Source: Pedobacter rhodius (GTDB lineage: Bacteria > Bacteroidota > Bacteroidia > Sphingobacteriales > Sphingobacteriaceae). Taken from it: a DNA stretch of 64,000 bases. Below, piece by piece: positions 54,704 to 63,999 of the stretch. Within the stretch, counting starts at the first letter, position 1. Every line of letters starts with the position of its first letter. Position numbers and translations under genes: made by a program. The stretch spans positions 868,001-932,000 of the forward strand of contig NZ_JAPWGL010000003.1 in NCBI RefSeq assembly GCF_027213645.1, read 5' to 3'. Under the pieces are notes generated by a model. That model was not told the DNA's origin and did no database searches. It was given only the letters and a program-made list of their open reading frames with translations.

Positions 54704-56890
54704 TTGAAAAAAATTGTTTTTTACAAACAGCCCGATCAGATGGACTGTGGCCCTACCTGCCTGCGCATGATTGCGAAATATTATGGTAAGAATATCAGCC
54801 TTCAAAAGTTAAGGGATATTTCGGGTATTAACCGAGAGGGTGTATCGCTGCTGGGCATTAGTGAAGCGGCCGAAAAAATAGGATTCAGAACCAGTGCGGC
54901 AAGGCTCTACCTGAAAGAACTTGCAGAGACCGACCTTCCTGTAATACTGCATTGGGACCAAAACCATTTTGTAGTATTGTATAAGATCAAAAATAACAGG
55001 TATTATATTGCGGACCCGGCAAAAGCACTGATTACTTATACTGAAAGTGAATTTACAAAACACTGGCTTTATGGACTCAAAGATGAGAAATCGGAAGGGA
55101 TATCGCTTATTCTGGAGCCAACTCCGGACTTCTACCAACAAGAGGGCGATACAAGCAACGGCCTGAACCTGTCTTATCTTCTGATATATCTTTACCGTTA
55201 TAAGTCGCTCGTAATCCAGCTTTTCATTGGCCTGGGGGTTGGCAGCCTTCTTCAGCTTATATTGCCTTTTTTAACCCAATCAGTAGTTGATGTAGGGATC
55301 AATACACGAAACCTTAATTTTATATATGTCATTCTGATTGCCCAGACCATGCTTTTTGTCGGAAGGATCAGTGTTGAATTTATCCGCTCCTGGATATTGC
55401 TGCATATCAGTACAAGGATCAACATTTCTATATTAACTGATTTTTTAATCAAGCTGATGAAACTGCCTATCAGTTATTTCGATACAAAAATGACCGGCGA
55501 TATCATGCAGCGTATGACTGACCAGAAAAGGATTGAATCATTTTTGACAGGATCAACACTAAGCGTTATTTTTTCTGTTTTCAACCTGATTGTTTTCAGC
55601 TTTGTCCTGGTTTATTATAACACAGGCATTTTCCTGATCTTCATTACCAGCACCGTATTATACAGTTTATGGGTCATACTATTTCTCAAAAGACGCCGTA
55701 ACCTTGACTTTAAACGCTTTGACCTTTCCGCTAAGAATCAAAGTGCCGTTGTGCAGCTGATAGGTGGTATGCAGGAAATAAAGCTCAATAACTGTGAGCA
55801 ACAGAAGAGATGGGAATGGGAGCACTTGCAGGCAGGCCTTTTCCGCTTTAATATCAAGAGCCTAAAGCTGGGGCAATATCAACAGGCAGGGGCATTTTTT
55901 ATTAATGAAGGAAAAAACATCCTTATAACGTTCCTTGTTGCCAAATCTGTAATCGACGGCCACCTTACATTCGGCGCTATGATGGCTGTACAGTATATCA
56001 TGGGGCAGCTTAACAGCCCGATTGAACAAATGCTAACGTTTATCCAGCAGTTGCAGGATGCAAAAATATCACTCGAAAGGCTCAATGATATCCGTGAGAT
56101 GGATGATGAAGAACCCATTGAAAAAACTTTTATCAAGCAGCTTCCGGCCGATAAAAGCCTCTCATTACAAAATATTTCCTTCACTTATCCGGGCGCAGGA
56201 AATGACCCGGTTCTATCGGATGTGAGCCTAGATATCCCGGCGGGAAAAACAACTGCCATAGTGGGCATGAGCGGTAGTGGGAAAACAACTATACTTAAAC
56301 TGATCCTCCGTTTTTATGAGCCGCAAAAAGGTGAGATCAAAATAGGCGGTGGATACCTTGCCCAGGTTAGCTTCAGATACTGGCGGGGCCTTTGTGGGGT
56401 AGTGATGCAGGACGGTTTCATTTTTTCGGATACCATAGCCCGCAATATAGCTGTGGGAGATGATTATCCGGATATGTCACGATTGAAGCAGGCCGTCCAT
56501 ATTGCCAATATCCATGATTTTATTGAGAACCTGCCACTGGGCCTTAATACAAAAATTGGTGCCGAAGGCAATGGTGTGAGCCAGGGACAGCGCCAGCGTA
56601 TCCTTATAGCAAGGGCGGTGTACAAAAACCCTGAATACATTTTGTTCGACGAGGCTACCAATTCGCTGGATTCCCAGAATGAAAAGATAATTATGCAGAA
56701 CCTGGAAGAATTCTTTAAAGGCCGTACTGTTGTTGTGGTTGCACACCGCCTGAGCACGGTCATACACGCAGATAATATTGTGGTCCTTGAGAAAGGGCGT
56801 ATTATTGAGCAGGGAACACATTCGGAACTTACGCGCAGTAATGGTGTCTATTTCAACCTGGTGAAAAACCAGCTTCAACTTGGAAATTAA
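54704..56890 (+). CDS. Peptidase-containing ABC transporter (C39/PCAT)
   Basis: 728 residues, TTG start at 54704. C39 domain about 1-135 with Q-M-D-C-G-P-T-C-L-R-M-I (catalytic Cys), H-W-D-Q-N-H-F-V-V-L (His) and D-P-A-K (Asp). Six-helix membrane domain about 165-460. ATPase with G-M-S-G-S-G-K-T-T (Walker A), signature N-G-V-S-Q-G-Q-R-Q-R (Q in place of the usual G), Y-I-L-F-D-E-A-T (Walker B) and V-V-A-H-R (H loop). It cleaves after double glycine and exports the core. Its C39 is active-looking, unlike that of the fusion at 51464. Confidence 0.95.
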   Translation: MKKIVFYKQPDQMDCGPTCLRMIAKYYGKNISLQKLRDISGINREGVSLLGISEAAEKIGFRTSAARLYLKELAETDLPVILHWDQNHFVVLYKIKNNRYYIADPAKALITYTESEFTKHWLYGLKDEKSEGISLILEPTPDFYQQEGDTSNGLNLSYLLIYLYRYKSLVIQLFIGLGVGSLLQLILPFLTQSVVDVGINTRNLNFIYVILIAQTMLFVGRISVEFIRSWILLHISTRINISILTDFLIKLMKLPISYFDTKMTGDIMQRMTDQKRIESFLTGSTLSVIFSVFNLIVFSFVLVYYNTGIFLIFITSTVLYSLWVILFLKRRRNLDFKRFDLSAKNQSAVVQLIGGMQEIKLNNCEQQKRWEWEHLQAGLFRFNIKSLKLGQYQQAGAFFINEGKNILITFLVAKSVIDGHLTFGAMMAVQYIMGQLNSPIEQMLTFIQQLQDAKISLERLNDIREMDDEEPIEKTFIKQLPADKSLSLQNISFTYPGAGNDPVLSDVSLDIPAGKTTAIVGMSGSGKTTILKLILRFYEPQKGEIKIGGGYLAQVSFRYWRGLCGVVMQDGFIFSDTIARNIAVGDDYPDMSRLKQAVHIANIHDFIENLPLGLNTKIGAEGNGVSQGQRQRILIARAVYKNPEYILFDEATNSLDSQNEKIIMQNLEEFFKGRTVVVVAHRLSTVIHADNIVVLEKGRIIEQGTHSELTRSNGVYFNLVKNQLQLGN

Positions 56891-56901
56891 ATGCTATAGC
56901 T

Positions 56902-58188
56902 ATGCCAGAAAATATCTCACAGCAGCCGACCCACAGTGAGGAGGTGCACGAAATTATAACAGCAGTACCGTCATGGATCTTAAAATGGGGAATTACGATG
57001 GTTTTTACCATCTTGGGAGGAATAATTTTGCTGTCCGCATTTATTGACTATCCCGATATTGTGACCACCAGCCTTAAGGTAAATTCACTTAATGCCCCCA
57101 AAACAGTCCTTGCCAGACAGGCAGGAAAATTAACAGCCCTATTGGTAGCTGACGGGCAAATCGTTAAACAGGGAATAGCCCTGGCTTATTTAGAAACCAC
57201 TGCTGCGCCACAGGATATAATGACGTTAAACAAAAGCCTGAAGGCAATGCAGGCAAGTGTGCTTAAAAACAAAAATGAGCATAATAATTTACCCGAAGGG
57301 CTGAACCTTGGAGAAATACAGGGAAGCTATCAAAGTTTCTATCAGCAGTATTTGCAATACAGGTCTACACTTAGAAACGGATATTATCTCAACCGCATGG
57401 CCTTTTTAGAAAAGGATCTGAAAGATATTAGGGCACTAGGCAACCAGATACATAAACAGCAAAAGGTGCAAAGGTTGGAATATGCCAATCAGGAGGCAGA
57501 ATATAAAGCCTATCAGAAACTATATAAAAACAAGGTTATATCGCGAAGCGAATTTACCCAGCAGGAGAATAAATACTTGGCTTCAAAATATCCGTTACAG
57601 CAAAGCGAAACTTCTGTCCTAAATAATTTGAGTGCTTACAGTGCAAAAGAAAAAGAATTATTAGATCTCAGACACACCATTGCTGAGGAACAGGCCAAAT
57701 TTGTTCAGGCGCTTAACCAATGTATTACCGAAAGCGATAACTGGATTATGCAGCATATCCTGATTGCACCCGTTTCCGGAAAGGTCGGCTTTGCAGGGAT
57801 AGTTCAGCAAAATCAAAATATACAGTCAGGACAGGAAGTGTTTGTTATCAATCCGGGAAATACCGATTTCTTCGGGGAGATACAGATTCCGCAGTATAAT
57901 ATGGGTAAGATATATAAAGGCGCAAGTACGCTCATCAAGATGCGGAGCTACCCTTATGAACAGTATGGAATGATCAGAGGGAAGTTAACTTACATTTCAG
58001 ATGTCGCCTATCGGGACAGTGTGTTTATAGCCAAAGTTAGTTTTGAACAGTTTGAAAATAAAGATGCCAACCATAAAATTATTTTAAAAAATGGAATGCT
58101 GGCGGATGCCGAAATTATAACGGAAGAGAGTTCTTTATTACAGCGGTTCTTTAGAAATATTACCAAGATGATGAACAGTAGAGGCTGA
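56902..58188 (+). CDS. HlyD-family membrane-fusion adaptor
   Basis: 428 residues: cytoplasmic start, one membrane helix (about 25-50, W-G-I-T-M-V-F-T-I-L-G-G), split lipoyl/biotinyl region (about 55-95 and 275-310, A-P-V-S-G-K-V-G-F-A), a long coiled coil between (about 110-265), and a C-terminal beta-barrel. It links the ABC exporter to an outer-membrane channel; no TolC gene is in the window. It follows the transporter by 11 nt. Confidence 0.93.
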   Translation: MPENISQQPTHSEEVHEIITAVPSWILKWGITMVFTILGGIILLSAFIDYPDIVTTSLKVNSLNAPKTVLARQAGKLTALLVADGQIVKQGIALAYLETTAAPQDIMTLNKSLKAMQASVLKNKNEHNNLPEGLNLGEIQGSYQSFYQQYLQYRSTLRNGYYLNRMAFLEKDLKDIRALGNQIHKQQKVQRLEYANQEAEYKAYQKLYKNKVISRSEFTQQENKYLASKYPLQQSETSVLNNLSAYSAKEKELLDLRHTIAEEQAKFVQALNQCITESDNWIMQHILIAPVSGKVGFAGIVQQNQNIQSGQEVFVINPGNTDFFGEIQIPQYNMGKIYKGASTLIKMRSYPYEQYGMIRGKLTYISDVAYRDSVFIAKVSFEQFENKDANHKIILKNGMLADAEIITEESSLLQRFFRNITKMMNSRG

Positions 58189-59069
58189 GAATGAATGGTA
58201 TGCATTAACAGACTTTTACACATTAGATTAAATAAGTGCGTTCTTTGGCGGCTGCTGTTGATTTGTAGCCGATAAATGGTGCGTTTTTTAGTTAACCAAT
58301 TGCAAGGCAATAGTTTACAATCTCCCCGTAGATAATGTTCAAAATCGTTGATAAAAGTATAATTCAGTGAATTGATTTAGATGTCACCTTGAAAGTACTT
58401 TTTTTGAAGGAAATCTATTAAGTGCCTTTCGGATGTGATGTACCTCATTAGTGTATTAACTTCAAAGCCATTGCCAATTAATTGCTTTATCCTTAAATTG
58501 TGTTCTCCAAAGAGTTTCATCAAATAAAGAATTTTTTGGGATTTGCCTGTAAACTGCCCTTGTAAACTAAGTGCGGTAATCTTTTGGCCTGCATCTGGTA
58601 ACTATTAGTGAGCGGCTCTCATCTTGCTCCGCAGGATTCAAGATGACTATTTAAGGTTTCGGCATCTTCTTTTGTGTCGACGACTCGCGCTCAGCAGAGC
58701 TATTCCATTTCGCGGCTTCACATTCACAGTCTATAGACATTTCAGCCCGTTTAATATCCATAGTGATGCGCAGATAAAATGGCCTTTGGGCCTCCTTTGT
58801 AAACTTTTTGCTTTCTTAAATAAAAATCAGATAGAAATTACCTTTCGCAATTACTCACTTGGAATGAAACAAAAGGTCTCCTTTATTAAGGTGCTTTTTT
58901 GCTTAAAACATTGATATTCAATTCGGTGCATAGTGATTCCCAATAGAGATACGCACCGAATTGCACACTTTTTTTGCGGTTTGATGCAAATTTTAGGTTT
59001 TTGATATTAACAAAAAACCATGCAAATGTTTGATTTGCATGGTTTTAACATCATTGATATTGATTTGCG
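58189..59069. other. Non-coding stretch with integrase relic
   Basis: 881 nt with no intact gene. Holds the tyrosine-recombinase relic (58326-58601). A plus-strand frame at 58624-58914 has repetitive-looking composition and no recognisable protein features; treated as spurious. Confidence 0.6.
58326..58601 (-). pseudogene. Tyrosine recombinase (integrase) relic
   Basis: Read on the minus strand from 58601 the frame runs through I-T-A-L-S-L-Q-G, L-M-K-L-F-G-E-H-N-L-R-I-K-Q-L-I-G, T-L-M-R-Y-I-T-S-E-R-H-L-I-D-F-L, then an in-frame TAA (58377-58379), and goes on with I-N-S-L-N-Y-T-F-I-N-D-F-E-H-Y-L-R. This is the SAM-like core-binding domain of Bacteroidota phage-type integrases. The catalytic domain is missing, and the following sequence is out of frame. 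Evidence for past site-specific integration beside the tRNA genes. Confidence 0.75.
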
Positions 59070-59141
59070 TAGCCCGTAGGGGAATCGAACCCCTGTTTCC
59101 AGAATGAAAATCTGGCGTCCTCACCCCTAGACGAACGGGCC
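59070..59141 (-). tRNA. tRNA-Glu (TTC), copy 1
   Basis: 72-nt cloverleaf on the minus strand: acceptor GGCCCGT with ACGGGCT, anticodon arm CCAGA-TTTTCAT-TCTGG (anticodon TTC), T loop TTCGATT. G1-T72 is a wobble pair. Identical in sequence to 59359-59430. Confidence 0.95.
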
Positions 59142-59206
59142 TCTTAAGCTCAAAGCAAAAAGGATAAAGCTTTTAGCTTTAGGCTTTATTCTTTCGGCAT
59201 GAATAG

Positions 59207-59279
<73 letters not shown>

Positions 59280-59358
59280 TTTTATTGTATTTTTAAGGAT
59301 ATACCAACCTTTATTTTTTGGATAAAAAAACCGCTCAACATTTTGTAAAGCGGTTTAG

Positions 59359-59430
59359 TAGCCCGTAGGGGAATCGAACCCCTGTTTCCAGAATGAAAAT
59401 CTGGCGTCCTCACCCCTAGACGAACGGGCC
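59359..59430 (-). tRNA. tRNA-Glu (TTC), copy 2
   Basis: Identical to the copy at 59070-59141, shifted by 289 nt; part of a tandem duplication of the Glu-fMet unit. Confidence 0.95.
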
Positions 59431-59488
59431 TCTTAAGCTTAAAGCAAAAAGGATAAAGCTTTTAGCTTTATGCTTTCGGCTTAAATAG

Positions 59489-59561
<73 letters not shown>

Positions 59562-59675
59562 CTCTATACAACTCGTTTTTTCCAGTGAATTAAATCCTTA
59601 ACTCTGTTTCCGAATTGGAATGCAAAGATATAATTCGTTTCTTTGTACTGCAAATTTTTTTTAAAAAATATTTTA

Positions 59676-60572
59676 ATGGCGCATAAAGCAGGTTTTGTTA
59701 GTATAATAGGTAAACCAAATGTAGGTAAATCAACCCTCATGAATGTGCTTGTAGGCGAGCGACTTAGCATTATTACACCTAAAGCGCAAACCACAAGGCA
59801 CCGAATTTTAGGTATCGTAAATGAAGAAGAATACCAGATAGTTTTCTCCGATACGCCCGGTATTATCAAGCCAAAATACAGTTTGCAGGAGAGTATGATG
59901 AGCTTTGTGAACGGATCTTTAACCGATGCAGACGTACTTTTATTTGTAACCGACATTGATGAAGCACACGATGAGGAAGATGTTCTGGAAAAAATCCTGA
60001 ACAAAAACATCCCGACAATTGTGCTGATAAATAAAATTGATAAAGCCTTGCAAGAGCAGGTTGATGAGAAGATAGTTTACTGGCAGGAAAAATTAAATCC
60101 GGTGGCTATTTATGCGATTTCGGCTTTACATAATCATAATGTCGACGGATTATTAGACCGGGTTTTGGAAATGTTACCTGAGCATCCGCCATATTACGAT
60201 AAAGAAGATTTAACCGATCGCTCCGAACGTTTCTTCGTTTCAGAAATTATCCGCGAAAAAATCTTCCTGAATTACCAGAAAGAAATTCCTTACAGTACCG
60301 AAGTTATCGTTAAAAGTTTCAAGGAAGAAGAGATGAAAAACGGCAAGGGTGCAATGGTTCGCATTACCGCAGAAATAGTGGTGGAAAGAGATTCCCAAAA
60401 AAATATTTTAATCGGTACGGGTGGCAGCATGCTTAAAAAAGTTGGTACCGAAGCACGTATCGAAATAGAGAAATTTCTTGATACCAAAGTATTCCTCGAA
60501 ATGTTTGTAAAAGTAATTCCGGATTGGAGAAGTAAAAAGAACTACCTGAAAAGTTTTGGTTACGATAATTAA
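59676..60572 (+). CDS. era: GTPase Era
   Basis: 298 residues from the ATG at 59676 (an in-frame ATG at 59643 adds 11 residues with no family support). G-K-P-N-V-G-K-S-T (G1), D-T-P-G-I (G3), N-K-I-D (G4), and a C-terminal KH domain (I-L-I-G-T-G-G-S-M-L-K-K-V-G) that binds 16S rRNA. It assists 30S assembly. Confidence 0.96.
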   Translation: MAHKAGFVSIIGKPNVGKSTLMNVLVGERLSIITPKAQTTRHRILGIVNEEEYQIVFSDTPGIIKPKYSLQESMMSFVNGSLTDADVLLFVTDIDEAHDEEDVLEKILNKNIPTIVLINKIDKALQEQVDEKIVYWQEKLNPVAIYAISALHNHNVDGLLDRVLEMLPEHPPYYDKEDLTDRSERFFVSEIIREKIFLNYQKEIPYSTEVIVKSFKEEEMKNGKGAMVRITAEIVVERDSQKNILIGTGGSMLKKVGTEARIEIEKFLDTKVFLEMFVKVIPDWRSKKNYLKSFGYDN

Positions 60573-60606
60573 AATCGATTTTTATCAGATAAATAAAGAA
60601 ATCAAA

Positions 60607-61113
60607 ATGAAAAAAAGTTTAACGTTTCTCCTTTTACTCTTAAGTACGGTTGTTTTCGCCCAGGAATCAAATAATGGTAAAAAATTATGGGCGAAATCAA
60701 TCCTGAATGAAAAAGCACCAGAACTGGTGGTCGAAAAGTGGATTTCAAAGCAACCTGATACCAGGGGAAAATTTGTATTGATTGATTTTTGGGCAACCTG
60801 GTGCGGACCATGCAGGGCTTATATTCCAACATTAAATGATGTCCAGGCGAAATATGCGGATAAAATTGTAATAATTGGGGTTTCTGATGAATCCGCGGAG
60901 AAAGTGGAAGCTTTTAATAATCCGAAAATCAATTATTTCGAAGCTATAGATACAAAAGGAACTGTGAAAAATTCAATTCAGGTTAAAGGTATTCCTCACG
61001 CAATTCTTATCGATCCGAATGGAATTGTAAGGTGGGAAGGTTTCCCCTTATTAGATGGTGCCCAATTAACAGAAGAGATTGTAAAAGCACTTCTGGAAAA
61101 GTATAAAATTTAA
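60607..61113 (+). CDS. TlpA-like thioredoxin-fold protein
   Basis: 168 residues from the ATG at 60607. Signal peptide (L-L-L-L-L-S-T-V-V-F-A-Q), then a thioredoxin fold with F-W-A-T-W-C-G-P-C-R-A-Y and a cis-proline region I-P-H-A-I-L. A periplasmic thiol-disulfide reductase or related; the partner is unknown. An upstream extension overlapping era is unlikely. Confidence 0.9.
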   Translation: MKKSLTFLLLLLSTVVFAQESNNGKKLWAKSILNEKAPELVVEKWISKQPDTRGKFVLIDFWATWCGPCRAYIPTLNDVQAKYADKIVIIGVSDESAEKVEAFNNPKINYFEAIDTKGTVKNSIQVKGIPHAILIDPNGIVRWEGFPLLDGAQLTEEIVKALLEKYKI

Positions 61114-61119
61114 TATTGA

Positions 61120-61149
61120 TTGAGGTTACGATAATTAACCGTACCTTTG
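61120..61149 (+). promoter_or_regulatory. der promoter
   Basis: TTG at 61120-61122, 19 nt spacer, TACCTTTG at 61142-61149. Full Bacteroidota consensus, giving a leader of about 115 nt that contains imperfect inverted copies of TAGTTGATAGTCAATGG / CCATTAACTATCAATTA. Confidence 0.6.
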
Positions 61150-61270
61150 CAGCCCGAAATAAATCGGTTAGTAGTTGATAGTCAATGGCTGATAGCCAAA
61201 TCGTTTAAGCAGCTTGCTAAACACATAGACCATTAACTATAAGCCATTAACTATCAATTAGAGACACAAC

Positions 61271-62572
61271 ATGAGTAACATTATAGCCATCGTAGGCAGG
61301 CCAAACGTAGGCAAAAGCACACTTTTTAACCGGTTAACTGAAAGCCGAAAAGCAATTGTAGATGATTTAAGTGGCGTAACCCGCGATAGACATTACGGTA
61401 CTGCGGAATGGACCAACAGACAATTCACTGTTATTGATACCGGTGGTTATGTTGCAAATTCTGAAGATGTTTACGAAGCTGCCATTCGCGAACAGGTAAT
61501 GATTGCCATTGAAGAAGCAAGTGTGCTTATCTTTATGGTTGATGTAACCACAGGCATTACCGATCTTGATGATGATATCGCGCAAGTTTTACGTCGTAGT
61601 AATAAACCTGTCTTTGTAACTGCTAATAAAGTTGATAATACAGCACTTCATAGCGAGATCAGTACTTTTTATGGCTTTGGTTTAGGTGAGGTTTTTCCAC
61701 TTTCATCAATGACTGGTTCCGGAACAGGTGAATTATTAGATGAAGTAATCAAACACTTCGAAGATATCCCGGAAGAAGAAAACCAATTGCCAAAAATTAC
61801 AATTGCCGGTCGCCCGAATGTTGGTAAATCATCATTAGTAAATGCGTTAATTGGTAAAGAACGTAATATTGTTACGGCAAATGCAGGCACCACCCGCGAT
61901 TCCATAAAAATCCATTACAACCAGTTCGGTCATGAATTTATGTTGATCGATACCGCAGGTTTGCGGAAGAAAACCAAGGTTAAAGAAAACCTGGAGTTTT
62001 ATTCGGTTATGCGTACCATAAAGGCTTTGGAAGAAGCAGATGTTGTGGTATTAATGATTGATGCACAGGAAGGTATCGAAAGCCAGGATATAAATATTTT
62101 TCACCTTGCTGAGAAAAATAAAAAAGGTATCGTGATTTTGGTTAACAAGTGGGATTTGATTGAAAAAAATACCCAAACCATGAAGGCTTTCGAAGAAGAA
62201 ATTCACGAACGCATTCGTCCCTTTACTGATGTGCCGATTGTATTTACCTCTGTTTTAAACAAACAGCGTATTTTCAAAGCAATTGAGGCTGCGCTGGAAG
62301 TTTATAAAAACCGTAGCAAGAAAATTCCTACATCAAAATTAAATGATGTAATGTTGCCTTTGATTGAGAAATTCCCGCCACCGGCATTAAAAGGTAAACA
62401 CATAAAGATTAAATACATCACTCAAATTAATGCTACCTCGCCAATGTTTGCATTTTTCTGCAACCTGCCACAGTACATTAAAGACCCATATAAACGTTTC
62501 ATTGAGAATAAATTAAGAGAAAACTTCGATTTTTCCGGGGCGCCGATTCAGATTTATTTCAGACAGAAGTAA
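61271..62572 (+). CDS. der: GTPase Der (EngA)
   Basis: 433 residues with two GTPase domains: G-R-P-N-V-G-K-S-T (about 8-16) with D-T-G-G, and G-R-P-N-V-G-K-S-S (about 180-188) with D-T-A-G and N-K-W-D, then a C-terminal KH-like domain. Involved in 50S ribosome assembly. Confidence 0.97.
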   Translation: MSNIIAIVGRPNVGKSTLFNRLTESRKAIVDDLSGVTRDRHYGTAEWTNRQFTVIDTGGYVANSEDVYEAAIREQVMIAIEEASVLIFMVDVTTGITDLDDDIAQVLRRSNKPVFVTANKVDNTALHSEISTFYGFGLGEVFPLSSMTGSGTGELLDEVIKHFEDIPEEENQLPKITIAGRPNVGKSSLVNALIGKERNIVTANAGTTRDSIKIHYNQFGHEFMLIDTAGLRKKTKVKENLEFYSVMRTIKALEEADVVVLMIDAQEGIESQDINIFHLAEKNKKGIVILVNKWDLIEKNTQTMKAFEEEIHERIRPFTDVPIVFTSVLNKQRIFKAIEAALEVYKNRSKKIPTSKLNDVMLPLIEKFPPPALKGKHIKIKYITQINATSPMFAFFCNLPQYIKDPYKRFIENKLRENFDFSGAPIQIYFRQK

Positions 62573-62682
62573 TATAAAGCTTAAAGACTAAAGCCAAAAG
62601 CTCAGGTTTTACAAGTAATAATTATTAGAAAGGCAGGGTTCGCATTCCGATGGGAAAAGCAGTCCTGCTTTTTTATTAAAAC

Positions 62683-62746
62683 CGTCATTTCGAGGTACGA
62701 AGCAATCTATCCTGCAAAAAAGATTGCTTCGTGCCTCGCGATGACG
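62683..62746. repeat. Palindromic dispersed repeat
   Basis: CGTCATTTCGAGGTACGAAG and CAATCT, a 12-nt centre, then AGATTGCTTCGTGCCTCGCG and ATGACG. A near-perfect 64-nt hairpin, the cleanest copy of the family seen at 4818 and 35811. Confidence 0.75.
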
Positions 62747-62840
62747 AATTGATCATCTTCAGCAAATAAAAGATCTTTTTTAAATTATTATTAATCGGAA
62801 CTCAATTTGATTTTTCCAGAAACATGCTACCTTTATTCCC

Positions 62841-63350
62841 ATGCAAATCCAGGTTTTAAACAGCCAAATCTCCGATATTGATATCATATTTCAGTTTTAT
62901 GATATGGCCATTGCCCATCAGAAAAAAGTTTTCAATAAACATTGGCAGGGTTTCAGCAGGGAGCTAATCGAAACGGAGGTTGCAGAAAACAGGCAGTTTA
63001 AAATATTGGCAGATGGTGCGGTAGCCTGTGTTTTCGCGGTAACTTTTAATGATAAGTTAATATGGGGCGATAGGGATAAAGATTCAATTTATATACATCG
63101 AATTGTAACTCATCCAGAATACAGGGGTTATTCATTTGTAAAAGAGATTATCAAATGGGCAAGCGCATTTGCGCTTAAACGGGGCATCAAATTTATCAGA
63201 ATGGATACCTGGGCGGATAACGAAAAATTATTGAAATACTATACAGGTTGCGGTTTTGATTATGTCGGCGTAGTCAATATGGAAAAAACGGAAGGTTTAC
63301 CGAAACATTATGAAGGTATTAGTTTAAGCCTTTTTGAGATTAAAGTTTAA
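62841..63350 (+). CDS. GNAT-family acetyltransferase
   Basis: 169 residues. GNAT fold with motif A around Y-I-H-R-I-V-T-H-P-E-Y-R-G-Y-S-F-V (acetyl-CoA pyrophosphate loop) and D-T-W-A-D-N-E-K-L-L-K-Y-Y near motif B. Substrate unknown. Confidence 0.85.
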   Translation: MQIQVLNSQISDIDIIFQFYDMAIAHQKKVFNKHWQGFSRELIETEVAENRQFKILADGAVACVFAVTFNDKLIWGDRDKDSIYIHRIVTHPEYRGYSFVKEIIKWASAFALKRGIKFIRMDTWADNEKLLKYYTGCGFDYVGVVNMEKTEGLPKHYEGISLSLFEIKV

Positions 63351-63351
63351 T

Positions 63352-63858
63352 TCAATGGAGTTTTAATTTCCAGGTAAACATGCCTTCGCCTTCGGCAATT
63401 TTTATGAAGTTATTTTTTTCCAGTATAGAATAAGAAGCCACATTATCTATTTCTGTTGATGCAGTAATTGTATTTAAGCCATCCTGTCCTTTCGCCCATT
63501 CAATTGTTCTGGCAACCGCTTCGGTCATAAAGCCCCTGCCTCTGAATTCTTCGTAAGTACCATAACCAATTTCAATTTCTCCATTGGCATCAGGTTCACC
63601 AACGAAACATAAATCACCAATCATTTTGTTATCTGTTTTTGAAATTAATGTCCACAGCGTATTATAGAGGTAATTTTTGTCCTTATTATGTACGTTAGGC
63701 AAAATAGTTTGTTCTAAAGCTTCTCTAAGTTCAGGTGATATTTCCTTACTGGTTGGATTAAGCTTTAATTCTTCTTCAAGCGAACTGTCGTTCTTAATAT
63801 ATTTTAAAAGTTGATTATGCGTAAGCGGATGAAGGATGAGTCTTTCGGTTTCTATCAT
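63352..63858 (-). CDS. RimJ/RimL-type GNAT acetyltransferase
   Basis: 168 residues: begins I-E-T-E-R-L-I-L-H-P-L-T as in RimJ/RimL enzymes, with I-G-Y-G-T-Y-E-E-F-R-G-R-G-F-M-T-E-A (motif A) and S-Y-S-I-L-E-K-N-N-F. Substrate unknown. Stops converge with the previous gene, 1 nt apart. Confidence 0.88.
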   Translation of the reverse strand: MIETERLILHPLTHNQLLKYIKNDSSLEEELKLNPTSKEISPELREALEQTILPNVHNKDKNYLYNTLWTLISKTDNKMIGDLCFVGEPDANGEIEIGYGTYEEFRGRGFMTEAVARTIEWAKGQDGLNTITASTEIDNVASYSILEKNNFIKIAEGEGMFTWKLKLH

Positions 63859-63912
63859 AATGGAATCTCAGCTACGCGAATATATATGTTTGAGTGTTTA
63901 GCGACGCAGATT

Positions 63913-63999
63913 TTAGATTAATTTTTCATTAACTACACTCCAAAAGAAGCCATTGCAATCAATTAACTTATTTACTGAAGATTGGCTAATGCCTGTTTC
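63913..63999 (-). CDS. Possible 3' end of a gene entering from the right edge
   Basis: 28 codons open to the window edge on the minus strand ending at TAA (63913-63915): T-G-I-S-Q-S-S-V-N-K-L-I-D-C-N-G and F-F-W-S-V-V-N-E-K. Composition is protein-like, but the piece is too short to name; it may be chance. Confidence 0.3.
   Translation of the reverse strand, partial: ETGISQSSVNKLIDCNGFFWSVVNEKLI

Noticed and set aside
50673..58188. Lanthipeptide biosynthesis
   Set aside because: Precursor leaders look similar to those labelled class I lanthipeptide, but no LanB, LanC or LanM-like gene occurs in the locus.
58624..58914. 96-codon plus-strand frame after the integrase relic
   Set aside because: Composition (repeated Phe/Arg/Leu, no motif) resembles chance translation of repeat DNA; no start context or neighbours support it.
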